DNA of 62,363 bases from an uncultured Ruminiclostridium sp. (GCA_947594425.1 CANQED010000002.1:1-62363), one strand, 5' to 3'; positions 54,366 through 62,363 are shown, numbered from the stretch's first letter. Notes: generated from the letters alone by a model not told the origin. Numbers and translations: made by a program.

Positions 54366-54818
54366 ATGAAAAGCCGTAACGGAGGCTTTTCCGGGGCGGG
54401 AATATCCTCGCTTATGATAGTGTTTACCGTGCTCGCTTTAGCGATATTCACGCTGCTCGACCTGCTGACGGTAAGGCAGGACTTATCTATGAGCCGTAAA
54501 TATTCCGCCGCGCAGGAGGAATATTACGCCGCGGATACCCTCGCCGTGCAGAAGCTAAGTCAGCTGAACACCTTGATAAGCGAAAACTCCGACCCTAAGC
54601 TGCTCAAATTTGCGGCAGAAAACGCGGGCTTTACGGTATCCGACGACGGGCAGACGATAAGCTGGCGCTCGGATATAAACGATGCTCAATATATAGAGTG
54701 TGAGGCTGTCATTACAGACGGAGAGGCGCAAGTCACCGAGTGGCGCACAATGCACACCGACGCATACGCGCACGAGGACTCTCTTCCGATATGGGACGGC
54801 AGCACTCTCCCGACATAA
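54366..54818 (+). CDS. minor-pilin-like membrane protein
   Basis: A 150-aa protein with an N-terminal helix after a glycine-rich stretch (NGGFSGAGISSLMIVFTVLALAIFTLLDLLTV) and a YYAADTLAVQKL block; the soluble part is beta-rich. It lacks Glu5, so classical processing is doubtful. ATG 54366 has AAAGGA nine bases upstream; ATG 54357 would touch it. Role inferred from place in the operon. Confidence 0.6.
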   Translation: MKSRNGGFSGAGISSLMIVFTVLALAIFTLLDLLTVRQDLSMSRKYSAAQEEYYAADTLAVQKLSQLNTLISENSDPKLLKFAAENAGFTVSDDGQTISWRSDINDAQYIECEAVITDGEAQVTEWRTMHTDAYAHEDSLPIWDGSTLPT

Positions 54819-54846
54819 ATGACCACCAAGAAAGGATAAACATATT

Positions 54847-55914
54847 ATGGAACTTATGGAAATGCTCAAAAGCGCCGTGGACAAAAAGGCGTCGGATATC
54901 TTTATCATCGCGGGGCTGCCCGTGTCCTTTAAAGAAAGCGGCACGATAAAGCCGCAGGAGGAAAAGGTAGTAAGCCCCTCCGCCGCCGAAAAGCTGATAA
55001 AGGAGATATACTCTCTTGCGGACAGAAGCACGGAGCGCTTTGACGAGACGGGCGACGATGATTTTTCTATGTCGGTACAGGGCTTAAGCCGCTTTAGAAT
55101 AAGCTCGTATAAGCAAAGGGGCACCCCCGCTGCGGTTATAAGGCTGGTAGCGTTTGAGATACCGCAGTACAGCGACCTAAATATACTCCCCGATATCATC
55201 CACGACACCGCCTCGCGCACTAAGGGGCTGGTGCTTGTGACAGGTCCAGCGGGCGGAGGCAAATCCACCACGCTCGCCTGCATAATAGACGAGATAAACA
55301 AGACCCGCAACGGGCATATAATAACCCTTGAGGACCCGATAGAATACCTGCATAAAAATAAGCTCAGCGTGATAAGCCAGCGCGAGATAAACAGCGACAC
55401 CGACAGCTATATAACCGCCCTGCGCGCCTGCCTGAGACAGTCGCCCGACGTTATACTGCTCGGAGAGATGCGCGACTATGAGACGATAAGCACCGCTATG
55501 ACCGCCGCCGAGACAGGGCATCTTGTCATATCCACGCTGCATTCGATAGGCGCACAGAACACCATTGACCGTATAATCGACATCTTCCCGTCGGGTCAGC
55601 AACAGCAGATAAGGATACAGCTTTCGCAATTGCTGTGCTCGATAATCTCTCAGCAGCTCGTGTCCTGCACCGACGGCACGCTTCGCCCCGCGTTTGAGAT
55701 AATGAAGTGCAACAACGCCATACGCAATATGATAAGAGAGTCTAAGACCCACCAGATAGACACTGTCATAACCTCCTGCGGAGCGGACGGCATGATAACT
55801 ATGGACGCAAGCCTTATGAAGATGTACAAGCAGCAGCTTATCACCAAAAATGACCTTATCAGATACAGCTCGCACCCCGAGATAATGATAAGAAAGATAG
55901 GCTCGGCGGACTGA
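54847..55914 (+). CDS. pilT: PilT-type secretion/retraction ATPase
   Basis: A 355-aa hexameric ATPase of the PilT group. Walker A GPAGGGKS (133-140), Asp-box region TLEDPIEY (160-167), Walker B VILLGEMRD (202-210) and the His-box TGHLVISTLHS are all kept. It lacks the N-terminal domain and zinc Cys4 of PilB/GspE extension ATPases, so retraction-type is the better call. It ends the operon; no PilB is encoded here. GAAAGGAT precedes the start. Confidence 0.93.
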   Translation: MELMEMLKSAVDKKASDIFIIAGLPVSFKESGTIKPQEEKVVSPSAAEKLIKEIYSLADRSTERFDETGDDDFSMSVQGLSRFRISSYKQRGTPAAVIRLVAFEIPQYSDLNILPDIIHDTASRTKGLVLVTGPAGGGKSTTLACIIDEINKTRNGHIITLEDPIEYLHKNKLSVISQREINSDTDSYITALRACLRQSPDVILLGEMRDYETISTAMTAAETGHLVISTLHSIGAQNTIDRIIDIFPSGQQQQIRIQLSQLLCSIISQQLVSCTDGTLRPAFEIMKCNNAIRNMIRESKTHQIDTVITSCGADGMITMDASLMKMYKQQLITKNDLIRYSSHPEIMIRKIGSAD

Positions 55915-55931
55915 AAAAGCTATAATACAAC

Positions 55932-55964
55932 ATCAACACCGCCGTAAGGCGGTGTTGATTTAAA
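55932..55964 (+). terminator. terminator of the pilus operon
   Basis: ATCAACACCGCC pairs perfectly with GGCGGTGTTGAT over GTAA, then TTAAAAAAAG. The hairpin is strong though the T tract is short. Confidence 0.8.
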
Positions 55965-55968
55965 AAAA

Positions 55969-56006
55969 GAAAAACAGCCCGAGCGCTGTCGCTAAGCTGT
56001 TTTTCA
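55969..56006. terminator. second hairpin with T tract
   Basis: GAAAAACAGC (55969-55978) pairs with GCTGTTTTTC (55996-56005), including the T tract in the 3' arm, so it can back up the terminator before it. Confidence 0.65.
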
Positions 56007-56054
56007 TGACGGAAAGAAAAGTAAAAATCTAAGGTAGAAATCAATTTAAATCTA

Positions 56055-56095
56055 CAGTTATATTATCTCACCGCTCGGTTACATCTCGGTTACAT
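56055..56095 (+). promoter_or_regulatory. direct repeats CGGTTACAT upstream of the SARP gene
   Basis: CGGTTACAT at 56076-56084 and 56087-56095 (period 11), with a weaker CAGTTATAT at 56055-56063, 21 bp before the first. The rest of the 406-bp gap (56096-56320) is AT-rich with no clear -35/-10 pair, which would suit an activator-dependent promoter. A further GGGTTACTG lies near 56197. Confidence 0.65.
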
Positions 56096-56320
56096 TTTTT
56101 ATAAATCAAGAGAAAAAATTATTTTTTTCTTTTTTTAACAAAAAATCTACTATATATGTGTTAGTTTAATTATGTTTCTTACAAAAATTAAGTAAGGGTT
56201 ACTGTATTTTATATCTTTATCCGGCGATAAAGCGGACAATATTTCAAATTTAAGGGGTTTTGCCGAAAATTTTTTTGAAAAAATCGGAAAAAATTAGAAA
56301 TTTTTTCAGGAGGTGAAAAT

Positions 56321-57511
56321 ATGCCTACGCTTGAGATAACTATGCTCGGAGAATTTTCGGTATCGTATCGGGACAAGACGCTTACCGAAAAGGACAGGCG
56401 CTCAGCGAAAATGTGGATGCTGCTCGAATATCTCATTGCCCACCGAGAAAGAGAGGTCGCGCAAAACGAGCTTATCGAGCTATTGTGGTCGGATAACAGC
56501 CGCAACCCCGCCAGCGCGCTGAAAACGCTTATACATCGGCTGCGCGCGGTATTGCTCGAGATACTGCCCGAAAACGCCGAGGTCATCATAAATAACGGCA
56601 GCTCGTACAGATTTTTGCCCAACATAGAATATACCGTGGACTCGGGCGAGTTTGTGCGGCTTACTAAGCTTGCCGACAATGAATTGCTCTCGCGCACCCG
56701 CCGCGCTAATCTCTACAAGCGCGCGCTCGAGCTGTACAGGGGCGACTATCTCAATACCAAGGCGGGCGAGATATGGGTAATGCCGGTATCGGTATATTTT
56801 CACACATTGTATACCTCGGCGGTGGAGAAGTACGTCAAGCTGCTCTTCCCTATGGGCAAATTTGTCGAAATATGCAAGGTCTGCGAGCACGGAATAATAA
56901 TAAACCCCACCGACGAGAAGATGCACATACATCTTATACGCGCTATGGCGGCAATGGGAGAATACTCTCAGGCGGCAAAGCAGTACGAATATATCAAGGC
57001 GCTGCTGCTCGAGCAGTTCGGCGCGCCGCCGTCCTCGCGGTTAGAAGAGCTGTACGAGACCACCGTAAAGCCGCGCAACGAGGCGCAGACCTCGCTTGAC
57101 GTGGTGATAGGCGACCTGTCGGAGAACAGCGACCTTAACGGCGGGTATTACTGCGAGTACGAGGTCTTTAAGTACATCTACCGTGCTAACTGCCGCGAGA
57201 GCGCGCGAAACAAGCGCAGCCTTGTTATCTGCCTGTTTACTTTGACAGACTTAAGCGGCGCGGCGCTCGAGGAGCAAAAGCTGTTAAGCAAGGCTATGAG
57301 CAAGCTTGCCGACTGTATAGGCGGCTCGCTGAGAATGAGCGACGTATATACGCGCTTCTCGCGCTGTCAATACCTGCTTATGCTGCCCGACGCGGACATC
57401 GACGCGAGCGACGGCATAAAAAACCGCATACTCGGCAAATTTAGACGCTTTCAGCAAAAAAATAACGTCACGGCGGCTTTCTCCTCCCACCAAATAGGCA
57501 GTGACGGGTAA
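56321..57511 (+). CDS. SARP-type regulator (winged helix plus BTAD) with GGDEF-like C-terminus
   Basis: A 396-aa cytosolic regulator. Residues about 5-100 form an OmpR/SARP winged helix (ITMLGEFSVSYRDKTL, SALKTLIHRLRAVL), and 105-250 the bacterial transcriptional activator domain (YKRALELYRGDYL, RAMAAMGEYSQAAKQYEYIKALLLEQFG). Residues about 275-385 look like a degenerate GGDEF fold (LSKAMSKLADCIGGSLRMSDVYTRFSRCQYLLMLP) without the GGDEF signature. SARP proteins bind 7-9-bp direct repeats at 11-bp spacing, as found upstream of this gene. GGAGGTGA precedes the start. It lies between the pilus operon and the EAL gene. Confidence 0.88.
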   Translation: MPTLEITMLGEFSVSYRDKTLTEKDRRSAKMWMLLEYLIAHREREVAQNELIELLWSDNSRNPASALKTLIHRLRAVLLEILPENAEVIINNGSSYRFLPNIEYTVDSGEFVRLTKLADNELLSRTRRANLYKRALELYRGDYLNTKAGEIWVMPVSVYFHTLYTSAVEKYVKLLFPMGKFVEICKVCEHGIIINPTDEKMHIHLIRAMAAMGEYSQAAKQYEYIKALLLEQFGAPPSSRLEELYETTVKPRNEAQTSLDVVIGDLSENSDLNGGYYCEYEVFKYIYRANCRESARNKRSLVICLFTLTDLSGAALEEQKLLSKAMSKLADCIGGSLRMSDVYTRFSRCQYLLMLPDADIDASDGIKNRILGKFRRFQQKNNVTAAFSSHQIGSDG

Positions 57512-57516
57512 AATAA

Positions 57517-57536
57517 ATGTAACCGAAATGTAATTT
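57517..57536 (+). promoter_or_regulatory. direct repeats ATGTAACCG/ATGTAATTT upstream of the EAL gene
   Basis: ATGTAACCG (57517-57525) and ATGTAATTT (57528-57536) have an 11-bp period. ATGTAACCG is the reverse complement of the CGGTTAC... unit before the SARP gene in its core. The pair lies 28 bp upstream of the -35 box. Confidence 0.6.
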
Positions 57537-57564
57537 TAAAATGTGAAAATCGTTTTTTTGCCGA

Positions 57565-57593
57565 TTGACAATCGGTCGGCGTTATGATATACT
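57565..57593 (+). promoter_or_regulatory. promoter of the EAL gene
   Basis: TTGACA (57565-57570), 17-bp spacer, TATACT (57588-57593). A short CCGATTGACAATCGG dyad (57561-57575) covers the -35 box. Confidence 0.8.
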
Positions 57594-57664
57594 ATAGTTA
57601 TATAACACAGAGCGAAATGCGCTCGGTATCTATTTTCCCTGAAAGGCGAAAGGGGCTTACGGCA

Positions 57665-60394
57665 ATGGATTTTTTTGACGAAAACGGAAAAATAACGCAG
57701 GACTGGGGGCTGTTTATCAAGAGCTTTCCATCTATCGGCGTTTTCAGAATATTTGACGACAGCGAAAGGGCGTTTATCGACCCCAACGCCGCCGCTGTTC
57801 TCAGCATAAGCGATACTCCCGAGAAGAACGACATTTTCTCCGTCATAGACGCTCTCGCCGAAAATCCCGTCGACGGTCAGAAGAACGTTTTCGCCCTGAC
57901 GGTGTCCGACGCGCAAAAGCAGATATTGCTCAAGATGAATTATATCTCGGGCGGAATGGTAGGCTTTGTGCAGGACGTCACCGACCAGCTTAATAAAAAA
58001 GCACCTGCCGTAATAAGAGAGCCCGAGGAGCTGAATTCGCGCGAGCGCTTTATGAAAAACGTACACACCGCCTTAGCCGAGGTCGCGGGAGCTAATGCCG
58101 ACTGCTGTCTTGCCGTACTGCACATAAACGGCATAGACCGTGTGGACAGCGAGCTTAATTACGACAAGACGAGGCAGTGCGTCGCCGCCGCGGGCAGATG
58201 TCTTGAGCAGTTTGAGAGCGATGATATCCTGCTCGGGGCGAAAAGCTATAAGGAGTACTACATATTCTTCCGCCAGCTTGCAAAGAGTGAGATATATAAG
58301 CTGTTCAAGAGCATATCGGACGAATTGCAGAGCTGCCGCATTACCGACGAAAACGGCAACGAGCTTAAGACCCGCAACGACGTATTCTCCGCTACTATCG
58401 GCTACTGCTGGTACCCATCGCAGGCGGGCAGCCTCGATATGCTGATAAATTATGCGGATTTTGCCATGTACCGCGCGCTCTCTACAGGCAGCGTGATAAA
58501 AGAATTCGACCCTAACGAATACACCAGCGAGATGATGAGCTATTCCGCATCAAAGGAGCTTGACGAGCTTATCGACCGCAATAATTTTGAATACCACTTC
58601 CAGCCGATAGTAAACGCCAACGACGGCAAGATCTTCGCCTACGAGGCGCTTATGCGTCCTAAGGGCTCTACCCCGCTGGAGGTATTGAAGATGGCACAGA
58701 ATAACGGCAGGCTGTACGATATAGAGCTGCTCACTTTCGAGAATGTGCTCGCGGCCGTAAATGAAAATATGGAGAAGTTTGAGGGAAAGAAGATATTTAT
58801 AAATTCTATCCCCGAATGTATGCTAAAGCAAAACGACTTCAGCCGCTTATGCGAGACGTACCCCGACATTATCCCCAATGTGGTAATAGAATTTACCGAG
58901 CAGTCCGACCTTACGGGCGAGCGCGTTATGAAGCTTAAGGACATATACCGCTCTAAGGGCTGCGAGATAGCGATAGACGACTACGGCAGCGGGTACTCTA
59001 ATTCCGCCGCTATGCTTAAGCTCGGGCCCGAATATCTTAAGATAGACCGCTCGCTTATCGCGGATATAAATAAAAATACCCGCAAGCAGCATTTTATCTC
59101 GGGCATAATCGATTTTGCACGTATGAACGGGATAAAGGTGCTCGCCGAGGGCGTGGAGACTTTTGAAGAGCTAAGCGTCACGATTAGGCGCGGGGTGGAC
59201 CTTATACAAGGATTTTATACCGCGCGTCCTAGCGCTCAGATCATCGCCTCGATATCTAAGGATATCATCAGCGAGATAGAGGCGGTCAACAGGACAAAAC
59301 CCGAGATAAAGACCGCCAAGACCTACGAGATAAACGAAAAGAGCTATGTCCCGATAGAAATATCACAGCTTACTAAAGATAAGTACACCGATATATCTAT
59401 CTCCTGTGAATTTGCCTATCTTAAAGGTAACGGCAAGGACGCGGCCACAATAAATATAAAAGTCGCCGACAACACCGCCGTAACCTTAGTCATTGAGGAC
59501 GTGGTGATAAACGGCGGGGTCAGACAATGCCTTGTTATAGGGGAGAACTGCGACGTGCGGCTTGACTGCCGAGGCGATAATCTTATGAGCTATGACGGCA
59601 TATTCGTCCCCGAGACCGCCTCGCTCGCGGTTATCGGCAGCGGCTCGTTAAAGATAGACTCTTACCGCAACAACGGTTGCTGCATAGGCAGTCCGTACAA
59701 TGAGCCTTTCGGCAAAATAAAGGTCGATATAGAAGGCAAGCTTACCTTAGAGGCTAACGGCGACCACGGGGTCGGAATAGGCGGCGGAGTTACCGACGCG
59801 GACGGGCTTATCGAGCTTAAGCACGGCGATATCAAGCTTAATATAACCGGTCAGGACAGCGTCGGCATAGGCTCGTATGACGGGCTGTGCGCTATAAACC
59901 TCGGACTGTGTACGATAGACGCGGCGGTATCGGGCGACCGCTCTGCGGTGATAGGCTCTCTTAACGGCTCGCCGACGATAAACGCCGCGCAGACGGATAT
60001 CAAGATCGATACGTCGGGCACCTGCACCGTGGGCATTGGCACTCTCGCCTCGTTTGTCAGGGCGGACAATCCCCCGCACATAACGATAGACGGCGCAAGG
60101 TTAGAGATAGTATTTAAGGGGCAGCTCGGCGCGGGCGTCGGCAGCCGCTCGACAAACTGCGAGATAAATATTTCAAACACCGACGCGGGAATATATTTTG
60201 AAGGCGACAAGCTGGCGGGCATAGGCTGCGCGGCCGCTCCCGGTACATTGCAGATAGAAAACTCGAATATAAACATCTCCTCGCTGTGTGGGCGCGACTC
60301 GATAGAGATAGGCTTCCACGAGGTAGGCTGCAAGGTCAAGAACAGCAAGATAAACAACATCCCCGTAAACACCGACTCTTACACAGGAGCATAA
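57665..60394 (+). CDS. cyclic-di-GMP phosphodiesterase (EAL) fused to a C-terminal beta-solenoid
   Basis: A 909-aa protein without membrane segments or signal peptide. The start at 57665 (MDFFDENGK) follows GAAAGGGG; a longer frame would start inside the promoter. An N-terminal PAS-like part (1-120) and a degenerate GGDEF (about 145-290, no GGDEF motif) precede an EAL domain (about 300-535). Catalytic elements look intact: YEALMRP (Glu325 region), FINSIP, IEFTEQ, IDDYGSGYS, YLKIDRSL, AEGVET and QGFYTARP. Residues about 600-905 form repeats of about 40 residues with recurring G(I/V)G turns (HGVGIGGGV, SVGIGSYDG, CTVGIGT, GAGVGS, AGIGC), a right-handed beta-helix-like pattern usually found in surface proteins. 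Probably hydrolyses c-di-GMP; the tail's role is unknown. Confidence 0.88.
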   Translation: MDFFDENGKITQDWGLFIKSFPSIGVFRIFDDSERAFIDPNAAAVLSISDTPEKNDIFSVIDALAENPVDGQKNVFALTVSDAQKQILLKMNYISGGMVGFVQDVTDQLNKKAPAVIREPEELNSRERFMKNVHTALAEVAGANADCCLAVLHINGIDRVDSELNYDKTRQCVAAAGRCLEQFESDDILLGAKSYKEYYIFFRQLAKSEIYKLFKSISDELQSCRITDENGNELKTRNDVFSATIGYCWYPSQAGSLDMLINYADFAMYRALSTGSVIKEFDPNEYTSEMMSYSASKELDELIDRNNFEYHFQPIVNANDGKIFAYEALMRPKGSTPLEVLKMAQNNGRLYDIELLTFENVLAAVNENMEKFEGKKIFINSIPECMLKQNDFSRLCETYPDIIPNVVIEFTEQSDLTGERVMKLKDIYRSKGCEIAIDDYGSGYSNSAAMLKLGPEYLKIDRSLIADINKNTRKQHFISGIIDFARMNGIKVLAEGVETFEELSVTIRRGVDLIQGFYTARPSAQIIASISKDIISEIEAVNRTKPEIKTAKTYEINEKSYVPIEISQLTKDKYTDISISCEFAYLKGNGKDAATINIKVADNTAVTLVIEDVVINGGVRQCLVIGENCDVRLDCRGDNLMSYDGIFVPETASLAVIGSGSLKIDSYRNNGCCIGSPYNEPFGKIKVDIEGKLTLEANGDHGVGIGGGVTDADGLIELKHGDIKLNITGQDSVGIGSYDGLCAINLGLCTIDAAVSGDRSAVIGSLNGSPTINAAQTDIKIDTSGTCTVGIGTLASFVRADNPPHITIDGARLEIVFKGQLGAGVGSRSTNCEINISNTDAGIYFEGDKLAGIGCAAAPGTLQIENSNINISSLCGRDSIEIGFHEVGCKVKNSKINNIPVNTDSYTGA

Positions 60395-60413
60395 ATATTT
60401 TAAGCGAAAAATT

Positions 60414-60446
60414 AACACCGTTTGCAAAAGCGCAAACGGTGTTTTT
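60414..60446. terminator. terminator between convergent EAL and transketolase genes
   Basis: AACACCGTTTGC pairs with GCAAACGGTGTT over six bases, then TTTTT on the plus strand. On the minus strand it follows the transketolase stop. Confidence 0.88.
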
Positions 60447-60461
60447 GTATATATCCCTATA

Positions 60462-61397
60462 TTACTTTCCGAGGACCTTTTTAACGGTATTTATTATATT
60501 CTCCGAGCAAAGCCCGAACTCCTCGAGCAGTTTAGGCGCGGGACCCGAATGACCGAACACATCCATAACGCCTATCCTTGTCACCTTAGTGGGATAATTC
60601 TCACTCAGCACCTCGCATACCGCGCTGCCGAGCCCGCCGATAATGCTGTGTTCTTCGACGGTTATCACATTGCCCGTGCGCTTTGCCGAATTTATAATAA
60701 TATCCTTATCTATCGGCTTTATCGTATGGATATTGATAACGTCGGCGTTTATCCCCATATCGGACAGCTCGCTCGCTGCGGCGAGTGCCTGCGCTACCAT
60801 AAGCCCCGTAGCTATTATGGTGACGTCGTCGCCCTTTCTGAGCTGTATGCCCTTTCCTACCTCAAATTTATAGGTCGCGGGGTCGTTGAATATCGGGGCG
60901 GCAAGTCTGCCAAAGCGCAGATAAGTCGGTCCCTCATAGTCCGCCATAGTCATGACCGCCGCCTTAGCCTCAACGTCGTCGGCGGGATTTATCACCGTCA
61001 TACCGGGGATAGTGCGCATTAGCGCGATATCCTCGTTGCACTGGTGGCTCGCTCCGTCCTCTCCGACGGATATACCCGCATGTGTAGCGCCTATCTTAAC
61101 ATTAAGATGGGGGTAGCCTATGCTGTTTCTTACTATCTCATACGCTCTGCCCGCCGCGAACATAGCGAACGTGCTAGCGAATACGAGCTTTCCGGTCGTG
61201 GCGATACCCGCCGCAACGCCCATCATATTTGCCTCCGCAATTCCGCAGTCGAAAAAGCGGTCGGGGTACGCCTTTTTAAATATTCCCGTCTTGGTAGCCG
61301 CCGCAAGATCCGCGTCGAGCACAACCAGGTCGTTTCTCTTCTCGGCAAGCGCCACAAGCGCCTCGCCGTAGCTTTCGCGTGTTGCCTTTTTATCCAT
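60462..61397 (-). CDS. transketolase, C-terminal subunit
   Basis: A 311-aa half of a split transketolase (pyrimidine-binding and C-terminal domains). FDCGIAEANMMGVAAGIATTGKLVFASTFAMFAAGRAYEIVRNSI contains the conserved catalytic Glu, and HQCNEDIALMRTIPGMTVINPAD the phosphate-binding region. It acts in the non-oxidative pentose phosphate path with the N-terminal subunit encoded 18 bases upstream. ATAGGAGAT precedes the start. DXS-type synthase is excluded by length and split. Confidence 0.95.
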   Translation of the reverse strand: MDKKATRESYGEALVALAEKRNDLVVLDADLAAATKTGIFKKAYPDRFFDCGIAEANMMGVAAGIATTGKLVFASTFAMFAAGRAYEIVRNSIGYPHLNVKIGATHAGISVGEDGASHQCNEDIALMRTIPGMTVINPADDVEAKAAVMTMADYEGPTYLRFGRLAAPIFNDPATYKFEVGKGIQLRKGDDVTIIATGLMVAQALAAASELSDMGINADVINIHTIKPIDKDIIINSAKRTGNVITVEEHSIIGGLGSAVCEVLSENYPTKVTRIGVMDVFGHSGPAPKLLEEFGLCSENIINTVKKVLGK

Positions 61398-61415
61398 AAT
61401 ACTTATCTCCTATCC

Positions 61416-62255
61416 TTACGACAGCTTAGCAAGCTGCTCTTCAAGCTCAGCCTTTGCCTGATTGTACTGCTCCTCGTTGGGCGCGGTGCCGTGCCACGAT
61501 ACCTGATCCTCCATAAAGGATACGCCCTTGCCCTTTATGCTCTTTTGGATTATCGCGGTGGGGTGATTTAGCGCCCTCTCCGCGCTGTCGAAAGCCTTTT
61601 CGATAGCGTCAAAGTCGTGACCGTCTATACATACCACGTTCCAGCCGAACGCTTTGAACTTCTCGTCTATGGGATAGGGTGACATAACGTCCTTTATCTT
61701 GCCGTCTATCTGTAAGCCGTTATTGTCAACGACTATGCAAAGATTGTCAAGCTGATAATGCGCGGCAAACATTGCGGCCTCCCATACCTGACCCTCTTCT
61801 ATCTCGCCGTCGCCGAGTATGGCGTATACTCTGTAATAATCGTTGGACAGCTTGCCCGAGAGTGCCATACCGCATGCGGCGGAGATCCCTTGTCCTAGCG
61901 AACCCGTGCTCATATCCACACCGGGGATCTTGTTTCTTACGGGGTGTCCCTGAAGTCTGGAATCGATATGACGCAGCGTCTTTAGCTCCTCCACCGGGAA
62001 AAATCCTCTGTTAGCAAGCACCGAGTACAGTGCGGGAGCGGTATGCCCCTTTGACAGCACGAGCCTGTCGCGCTCGGGCATCTGCGGATCTTTCGGGTCG
62101 ATGTTCATTCTCGCAAAATAGAGATAGGTCAGCGTATCCGCTATAGACAGCGAGCCGCCGGGGTGTCCCGATTTTGCGTTATAAACGCCCTCGATTATCC
62201 CAAGCCTTACCTTAGCAGCGGTGCGTTCGAGCTGCCGTTTGATCATAGCATCCAT
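61416..62255 (-). CDS. transketolase, N-terminal subunit
   Basis: A 279-aa ThDP-binding half. SGHPGGSLSIADTLTYLYF, LSKGHTAPALYSVLANRGFFP, GSLGQGISAACGMAL and the ThDP/Mg motif ILGDGEIEEGQVWEAAMFA...VVDNN are all typical. The start at 62255 (MDAMIKRQ) follows AAAGGA with nine-base spacing; an in-frame ATG at 62273 has no site of its own. The pair can interconvert pentose and triose/hexose phosphates, and would channel arabinose released by the GH51 enzyme. Confidence 0.95.
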   Translation of the reverse strand: MDAMIKRQLERTAAKVRLGIIEGVYNAKSGHPGGSLSIADTLTYLYFARMNIDPKDPQMPERDRLVLSKGHTAPALYSVLANRGFFPVEELKTLRHIDSRLQGHPVRNKIPGVDMSTGSLGQGISAACGMALSGKLSNDYYRVYAILGDGEIEEGQVWEAAMFAAHYQLDNLCIVVDNNGLQIDGKIKDVMSPYPIDEKFKAFGWNVVCIDGHDFDAIEKAFDSAERALNHPTAIIQKSIKGKGVSFMEDQVSWHGTAPNEEQYNQAKAELEEQLAKLS

Positions 62256-62273
62256 ATTCTGTATTCCTTTCAT

Positions 62274-62287
62274 CGGGGCATGCCCCG
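62274..62287. other. 14-bp perfect palindrome in the transketolase leader
   Basis: CGGGGCATGCCCCG is perfectly symmetric and lies 18 bases upstream of the chosen transketolase start. It has a T-rich flank only on the plus strand. It could be an operator or a minor hairpin. Confidence 0.4.
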
Positions 62288-62296
62288 TTATTTTTC

Positions 62297-62363
62297 TTAA
62301 AGCTTTCTGATATAATCTATCATATGTGTCATAGGGTCGTCGTTATTTGAGCCGATTATCACG
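62297..62363 (-). CDS. 3' end of an unidentified gene (truncated by the window)
   Basis: The last 21 codons of a minus-strand gene read VIIGSNNDDPMTHMIDYIRKL and a TAA stop at 62297-62299. Too short to assign. It would lie upstream of the transketolase genes and could be in the same operon. Confidence 0.6.
   Translation of the reverse strand, partial: VIIGSNNDDPMTHMIDYIRKL

Overview
The window looks like chromosome from a Gram-positive, spore-forming gut anaerobe of the Clostridia, most like Oscillospiraceae/Ruminococcaceae (Ruminococcus or Eubacterium siraeum type). This is inferred from the ScpA-ScpB-DUF2953-YtfJ-DacF-RluB gene order, IreB, a PdaA-type deacetylase, BspA-like leucine-rich-repeat surface proteins, a bile-salt-hydrolase-type enzyme, TTGnnn-N17-TATAAT promoters and a moderate GC content. 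No species can be assigned from sequence alone, and there is no phage, CRISPR array, insertion sequence or rRNA operon.

Layout. 1-6756: two large secreted proteins (a zinc-peptidase/Cys-repeat/FN3 protein and an LRR/FN3 protein). 6931-10633 (-): a cytidylate-kinase-like protein and a GH2 beta-galactosidase. 10886-15897 (+): an ArsB/NhaD-type transporter, a PH-domain membrane protein and a divergent EF-G paralogue; tRNA-Arg(CCT) follows on the minus strand. 16036-17050 has no convincing gene but is full of strong hairpins and contains a MITE-like inverted repeat. 17051-22025: two more LRR/FN3 surface proteins. 22157-23812 (-): IscU and IscS. 24016-26749 (+): GH27 and GH51 glycosidases. 26800-30995 (-): choloylglycine hydrolase and a three-gene biotin carboxyltransferase set. 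31152-38860 (-): a housekeeping and cell-envelope cluster. 39022-44730 (-): solute-binding lipoprotein, zinc ribbon, sigma factor, fumarase beta-type subunit and a DivIVA-like scaffold. 44976-46056 (+): IreB and PdaA. 46103-60394: a linked region with a giant WG-repeat protein, a transglutaminase lipoprotein, a PilC/pseudopilin/PilT operon, a SARP-type regulator and an EAL/beta-solenoid protein. 60462-62363 (-): split transketolase and the end of an unidentified gene.

The four surface proteins share a near-identical triple FN3 C-terminus, the same terminator and a conserved tail after it. Three of them share a promoter with an inverted repeat between -35 and -10, so they look like one co-regulated, module-swapping family.

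The most interesting part is 46-60 kb. Short WTGTWACCG-type repeats at about 10-11 bp spacing occur between the divergent WG-repeat and transglutaminase/pilus genes, upstream of the SARP gene, and upstream of the EAL gene. This is the geometry expected for an OmpR/SARP-type winged-helix protein. I infer a regulon in which the SARP protein (with its own GGDEF-like tail) controls a minimal PilT/PilC secretion or pilus apparatus, a giant surface protein and a cyclic-di-GMP phosphodiesterase carrying an unusual beta-solenoid tail. All functional statements are from sequence reading only; no database search was run.
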